Assembly (NCBI GenBank): GCA_003164475.1
Contig: PLTL01000002.1
Span: forward strand, 1-10,697
Source: Candidatus Dormiibacterota bacterium
GTDB taxonomy: Bacteria > Chloroflexota > Dormibacteria > UBA8260 > Bog-877
Length of the DNA stretch: 10,697 nucleotides
Direction: 5' to 3'
The notes below the pieces were generated by a model. It searched no databases. It saw only the letters and a list, made by a program, of their open reading frames with translations, and had not been told where the DNA came from. The translations under genes were made by a program, and so were the position numbers. Of the stretch, positions 6,652-10,697 are shown piece after piece (the first letter of the stretch is position 1; each line of letters starts with the position of its first letter).

Positions 6652-7890
6652 TCACTCCGGGGCCAGGGAGGCCACCCGCGTCCGGAGCAGAGGCGGCCGC
6701 CCTCGGCGGCGCCCCGCCTCCGAGCCCTGCCGGGGGCGGGCGCCGTCCCCGACACTGCCGTGGCGCTGGTCGGCGGTCACCGGCTCCAGTGCCTCGCCGA
6801 TCAGCTCGCCGACCTGCTCCGCCTCCACCAGGAAACCGTCGTGGCCGTGGAGAGAGTGGACCACCTGAAGCGTCGGCGATCCCGGTAGGAGGGTGGCCAG
6901 CTCCCCCTGCTGCGGCGGGGGATAGAGGCGGTCGCTGTCGACGGCGATCACGGTGCTGCGGGCGCGCACCCGGGCGAGGGCTGCGGCCACGCCACCCCGG
7001 CCCCGCCCCACGTCGTGGTGGTCCATGGCACGGCTGAGAACCAGGTAGGAGTTGGCGTCGAAGCGTCCCACCAGCTTGGCGGCGTGATGGTCCAGATAGC
7101 TCTCGACGGCGTACCGGCCCGTGCCGAGCGGGTCCTCGCCGGCCTGCGGCCGGCGCCCGAAGCGCAGGTGCAGCTCGGGCTCGCTCCGGTAGCTGATGTG
7201 GCCGATGCGCCGGGCCAGCCCGAGACCGGTCATGGGCCCGGGGGTGCCGTAGTAGTCACCGCCCCGGAAGGCGGGGTCGGAGCGGATCGCATGGGCCTGG
7301 ACCGCGGTGAGGGCCAGCTGCTCGGCGCTCGCCGCGGCCGACGTCGCCAGCAGGATCAGCCGTTCGACCCGGTCGGGGTGAGTGACCGCCCACTCCAGGG
7401 CCCGCATCCCCCCCATGGACCCACCCAGGACGCCGGCCCAGCGCCGGACTCCGAGGGCGTCGGCGAGGGCCGCTTCCAGGGAGACCTGGTCGCGCACCGT
7501 GATGGCCGGGAAGCGCGAGCCCCACGGCCGGCCGTCGGGGGCGAGCGAGCTCGGGCCCGTCGTCCCCTGGCAACCTCCCAGCACGTTGGGGCAGACCACC
7601 CACCAGCGGTCGGTGTCGATGGCCTTTCCCGGCCCGATCAACGCGTCCCACCAGCCGGGGGTGGGGTGGCCCGGTGCCACCTCCCCCGCGGCGTGGCTGT
7701 CCCCGGTGAGCGCGTGCTCGATGAGGATGGCGTTGGAGCGGTCGGGTGCCGGGGTGCCCCACGTCTCGTAGGCGACCGTCACCGACTCCAGGCGGCCGCC
7801 CAGCTCCAGCTGGAGCGGGGCCGCGTCGAAGAGCTGGATGAGCTGGCGCCGTCCGGGTGGGTCCCCCGGCTGCCATCTGGTGGTGCTCAC
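6652..7890 (-). CDS. metX: Homoserine O-acetyltransferase (MetX)
   Basis: This 412-residue alpha/beta-hydrolase-fold enzyme acylates homoserine, probably with acetyl-CoA, and supplies the substrate for MetY and MetB. Visible motifs are VTVAYETWGT (37-46), the very typical HALTGDSH (59-66), the region NVLGGCQGTTGPSS (102-115), the nucleophile elbow GGSMGGMRALEW (S158), the acid SDRLYPP (D320) and the base HGHDGFLVE (H350). Acetyl versus succinyl specificity cannot be fixed from the motifs. The GTG at 7890 lies 4 nt after the upstream metY stop with GAGGGG about 9 nt before it. The last 40 residues or so (from about 372) form an Arg/Gly/Pro-rich tail beyond the usual MetX end (about 370-380 residues), of unknown function and possibly disordered. 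Confidence 0.93.
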   Translation of the reverse strand: MSTTRWQPGDPPGRRQLIQLFDAAPLQLELGGRLESVTVAYETWGTPAPDRSNAILIEHALTGDSHAAGEVAPGHPTPGWWDALIGPGKAIDTDRWWVVCPNVLGGCQGTTGPSSLAPDGRPWGSRFPAITVRDQVSLEAALADALGVRRWAGVLGGSMGGMRALEWAVTHPDRVERLILLATSAAASAEQLALTAVQAHAIRSDPAFRGGDYYGTPGPMTGLGLARRIGHISYRSEPELHLRFGRRPQAGEDPLGTGRYAVESYLDHHAAKLVGRFDANSYLVLSRAMDHHDVGRGRGGVAAALARVRARSTVIAVDSDRLYPPPQQGELATLLPGSPTLQVVHSLHGHDGFLVEAEQVGELIGEALEPVTADQRHGSVGDGARPRQGSEAGRRRGRPPLLRTRVASLAPE

Positions 7891-7894
7891 CGGG

Positions 7895-9317
<1,423 letters not shown>

Positions 9318-9318
<1 letters not shown>

Positions 9319-9333
9319 AATTCAACCGAATTG
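9318..9333. repeat. Perfect AT-rich inverted repeat CAATTC-AACC-GAATTG
   Basis: A 6-bp perfect dyad with a 4-nt spacer stands out in otherwise very GC-rich DNA, 70-86 bp upstream of the metY ATG. In the RNA it forms a small stem with a GGTT tetraloop directly before the segment-1 arm (it shares base 9318). It may be part of the attenuator fold or a DNA operator. It lies about 200 bp downstream of the predicted promoter, which favours an RNA role. Confidence 0.4.
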
Positions 9334-9342
9334 GGGTGCGAT

Positions 9343-9435
9343 CCCGCGGCTACGGGAAGATCCCTCCGGGTGTGGATCCGGAAGGGGGGCCTACGTCTGT
9401 GGAAGTGCCGAGCTGACGCTCAGGGGAGCCGCGGG
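9343..9435 (-). promoter_or_regulatory. Long-range complementary segments A and B in the leader
   Basis: Segment A, CCCGCGGCT (9435-9427), begins 4 nt after the leader ORF stop and is perfectly complementary over 9 nt to segment B, AGCCGCGGG (9351-9343). Segment B can alternatively pair over 7 nt with CGCGGCT (9312-9306), which overlaps the 5' arm of the anti-sequestering stem. A, B and the downstream segments 1-3 therefore form a possible relay. All these sequences contain GC-rich half-palindromes, so chance complementarity is a real alternative. Confidence 0.4.
9362..9385 (-). promoter_or_regulatory. 8-bp hairpin in the operon leader
   Basis: In the RNA, CCTTCCGG (9385-9378) pairs with CCGGAGGG (9369-9362), with one G-U pair and an 8-nt loop. 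No U-run follows, so it is not a typical intrinsic terminator. It lies between segments A and B and would bring them together. Confidence 0.4.
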
Positions 9436-9439
9436 GCGG

Positions 9440-9478
9440 CTACATACAGGCGCAGGCGACGTAGCGGACAAAATCCAT
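9440..9478 (-). CDS. Cys/Met-codon leader peptide (MDFVRYVACACM), possible longer form from 9529
   Basis: ATG at 9478-9476 opens a 12-codon ORF ending TGC GCC TGT ATG TAG (stop 9442-9440), that is Cys-Ala-Cys-Met-stop, 192 nt before metY of a cysteine/methionine operon. The preceding GGGGCGAG is only a poor, close Shine-Dalgarno. The same frame is open back to an ATG at 9529-9527, 3 nt downstream of the predicted transcription start; this version has 29 codons with Cys at 7, 11, 26 and 28 and Met at 1, 10, 18 and 29, and would be read as a near-leaderless mRNA. Either form fits a leader peptide whose translation senses charged tRNA-Cys (and tRNA-Met). It is unlikely to be a functional protein. 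The ORF continues open further upstream across the divergent gene, which is expected in high-GC DNA and weakens the purely statistical argument. Confidence 0.55.
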   Translation of the reverse strand: MDFVRYVACACM

Positions 9479-9538
9479 CTCGCCCCAGCGCGAGAAGCAC
9501 ATGAGTGGGCAGGGGGGATTTGTCCTCATATTTGGTGG

Positions 9539-9547
9539 AGTATAGCA
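9539..9547 (-). promoter_or_regulatory. Extended -10 promoter of the metY-metX-cbs-metB operon
   Basis: On the - strand the sequence TGCTATACT (9547-9539) is an extended -10 element (TGn-TATACT). It lies in one of the few AT-rich islands of the window and predicts initiation near 9532. I see no good -35 at 17 bp spacing, which the TG extension can compensate. Initiation there would place the upstream in-frame ATG (9529) 3 nt from the 5' end. Confidence 0.5.
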
Positions 9548-9614
9548 GGCCCCCCGGCGGGCGCTCGGCGGCGCCAGTTCGCGGTGCCTGCCGGGCGGCG
9601 GCCCGGAGGCGCCG

Positions 9615-9620
9615 TACGAT
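9615..9620 (+). promoter_or_regulatory. Possible -10 element for the PrmC-like gene
   Basis: TACGAT fits the TAnnnT pattern common in actinobacterial promoters and lies 57 bp before the GTG at 9678. No convincing -35 is seen. Between the two divergent promoters (9548-9614) I see only GC-rich sequence, with a 6-bp inverted repeat GCAGGC (9545-9550) / GCCTGC (9586-9591). Confidence 0.3.
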
Positions 9621-9677
9621 GGCGCTGGGCGCCGGGCCGATCCGGCGGGCGTCCGGCCCATCACCTGGAGTGTTCGC

Positions 9678-10544
9678 GTGCCCGGTCCGTCGCCCTCCCT
9701 CCCTCCCTCCGCCGTCGCCGCGCGGCTCCGCGCCGCGGGATGCGTCTTCGCCGACGAGGAGGCCAGCCTCCTCATCGCGGCCGCGCCATCCCCGGCCGCC
9801 CTCGCCTCGATGGTCGCGCGGCGGGTCGAGGGGCTGCCGCTCGAGCAGGTGATCGGCTGGGCGGAGTTCTGCGGCCTGCGCATCGCGATCGAGCCGGGCG
9901 TCTTCGTGCCCCGCCACCGCACCGAGTTCCTGGCGAAGCGCGCCGCCGCCCTCACCCCTCCCGGCGCCGTCGTCCTCGACCTCTGCTGTGGCTCGGGTGC
10001 CATCGGCGCGGCGGTCGCCGCCGCGGTGCCGGGGATCGAGCTGCATGCGGCGGACATCGACCCGGCCGCGGTGCGCTGCGCCCGGCGCAACCTGGCCGCG
10101 ATCGGCGGTCACGTCCACCACGGCGACCTGCTCGCCCCGCTGCCCACCACCCTGCGCGGGCGCGTCGATGTCCTGGTCGCCAACGTGCCCTACGTTCCCA
10201 CCGGCGAGATCGGGCTCCTGCCCCGCGAGGCCCGGCTCCATGAGCCGGCCATCGCCCTGGACGGTGGCACGGACGGCCTCGAGGTGCTGCGCCGGGTGGC
10301 GGCGGACGCACCGCTCTGGCTGGCTCCGGGCGGATACCTCCTCTCCGAGGTGAGCGAGGCTCAGGCCGATCCCGCCGTGGCCATACTCCGCGCCTCGGGG
10401 CTCGCCGCCGGGGTGGCCACCGACGAGGAGCTGGAGGCGACGATCGTCATCGGACGGTCGGCACCGCCGACGAAGGGGACGGGCCCGGGCGGGGGCGGCT
10501 CGGGCCGGCTCCGCTACCCCCGGCCGCCGAGGGGGGTTGGGTGA
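9678..10544 (+). CDS. PrmC/HemK-like putative protein-(glutamine-N5) methyltransferase
   Basis: The 288-residue protein has an N-terminal helical region followed by a class I SAM-dependent methyltransferase fold. Visible are the PrmC-type linker FVPRHRTEFL (76-85), motif I VLDLCCGSGAIG (99-110), the acidic motif II ADIDP (125-129) and the active-site tetrapeptide region ANVPYVPTGEI (168-178). True PrmC, which methylates the GGQ glutamine of release factors, has NPPY; NVPY/NAPY is characteristic of a related actinobacterial subfamily whose target is unknown. The GTG start at 9678 has GGAG (9667-9670) 7 nt upstream. The N-terminus (MPGPSPSLPPSAV) is encoded partly by a CCCT tandem repeat. The last 25 residues or so are Gly/Pro-rich and outside the conserved fold. 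It is transcribed divergently from the sulfur operon and has no visible functional link to it beyond SAM use. Confidence 0.85.
   Translation: MPGPSPSLPPSAVAARLRAAGCVFADEEASLLIAAAPSPAALASMVARRVEGLPLEQVIGWAEFCGLRIAIEPGVFVPRHRTEFLAKRAAALTPPGAVVLDLCCGSGAIGAAVAAAVPGIELHAADIDPAAVRCARRNLAAIGGHVHHGDLLAPLPTTLRGRVDVLVANVPYVPTGEIGLLPREARLHEPAIALDGGTDGLEVLRRVAADAPLWLAPGGYLLSEVSEAQADPAVAILRASGLAAGVATDEELEATIVIGRSAPPTKGTGPGGGGSGRLRYPRPPRGVG
9693..9710 (+). repeat. (CCCT)4CC tandem repeat at the start of the PrmC-like gene
   Basis: Four CCCT units plus CC begin 15 nt after the GTG start. The opposite strand reads as four GGG tracts separated by single A residues, a canonical short-loop G-quadruplex motif. 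A gain or loss of one unit would shift the reading frame directly after the start codon. Confidence 0.75.
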
Positions 10545-10577
10545 GCGGGTTGGTAGAGGAGGACCTCGACGCCACCG

Positions 10578-10605
10578 GGCAGCTGCAGTACCCCTCAGCT
10601 GTGCC
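10578..10605. terminator. Imperfect stem-loop between convergent genes
   Basis: GGCAGCTG (10578-10585) can pair with CAGCTGTGCC (10596-10605) with a 2-nt bulge and a 10-nt loop. It overlaps the stop codon of the - strand fragment and lies 33 bp after the + strand stop. There is no T-run. It might separate the two convergent transcripts, but the fold is weak. Confidence 0.22.
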
Positions 10606-10697
10606 AGGTGAACGCGTCGGCGTTGCCGTCGACGGCGACGCAGAAGCTCCTGGACGGGCAGGACACGGAGGTGAGCCCGTACCCGCTGCTCAGCATG
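10595..10697 (-). CDS. SCPS/FCVAVD-repeat protein, C-terminal end (5' part outside the window)
   Basis: Reading the - strand from the window edge gives 33 residues ending HS at TGA (10597-10595). They contain GLTSVSCPSRSFCVAVDGN, one unit of the repeat (SxSCPSxxFCxAVD) found in tandem in large secreted, probably beta-propeller proteins of actinobacteria and related soil bacteria. The paired cysteines of the unit probably form a disulfide outside the cell. The in-frame ATG at 10696 is most likely an internal methionine, because a single repeat unit would not fold alone. The repeat match is good; the function of the family is not known to me. Confidence 0.7.
   Translation of the reverse strand, partial: MLSSGYGLTSVSCPSRSFCVAVDGNADAFTWHS

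Noticed and set aside
6642..6755. Upstream start for cbs at 6755
   Set aside because: It would overlap the metX coding end by about 100 nt and add an Arg/Gly-rich segment without conserved features. The ATG at 6641 has a good Shine-Dalgarno and standard spacing after metX.
9440..10090. 216-codon open frame on the - strand running through the PrmC-like gene into the leader peptide frame
   Set aside because: Its upstream part is antisense to the methyltransferase and has no protein-like pattern. Only its last 12-29 codons, downstream of the predicted promoter, make sense as a leader ORF.

Overview
The window is GC-rich chromosomal DNA with dense genes, GTG as well as ATG starts and almost all codons ending in G or C. 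A cystathionine beta-synthase/MetB pair like that of mycobacteria, an unusual PrmC-like methylase with an NVPY motif, and a secreted-protein fragment with an SCPS...FCVAVD repeat all point to an actinobacterium or a similar high-GC soil lineage such as Dormibacterota/Chloroflexota. The sequence alone does not settle which.

Region 1 (1-3793, + strand) holds the tail of an APC-family amino acid permease, a class III (omega-type) PLP aminotransferase, a carboxymuconolactone decarboxylase/AhpD-like protein with a CxxC motif, and a first O-acetylhomoserine sulfhydrylase-like enzyme (metY copy 1). Spacers are short and the last two genes overlap by 4 bp (GTGA), so this is probably one operon. Region 2 (3806-9247, - strand) is a tight sulfur amino acid operon in the order metY (copy 2), metX, cbs, metB, with gaps of 4, 10 and 7 nt. 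MetX activates homoserine, MetY makes homocysteine directly from sulfide, and CBS plus MetB (cystathionine gamma-synthase/lyase) move sulfur between homocysteine and cysteine. The two operons converge at 3793/3806, where both stop codons lie inside one stem-loop.

Region 3 (9248-9677) is a 430-bp divergent intergenic region and the most interesting part of the window. On the - strand, reading toward metY/metX/cbs/metB, there is an extended -10 promoter (TGCTATACT), then a short ORF not conventionally annotated that ends Cys-Ala-Cys-Met-stop (MDFVRYVACACM, or a 29-codon near-leaderless version with four Cys and four Met codons). About 190 nt of leader follow, with five segments that can pair in two mutually exclusive ways; one of these places the metY start region in a 7-bp GC-rich stem. 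This looks like a cysteine (perhaps methionine) responsive translational attenuator for the operon. No T-box or SAM riboswitch was recognised.

Region 4 (9678-10697) holds a PrmC/HemK-like putative protein-glutamine N5-methyltransferase on the + strand, with a (CCCT)n repeat just after its start codon, and the last 33 codons of a convergent gene encoding an SCPS-repeat protein.
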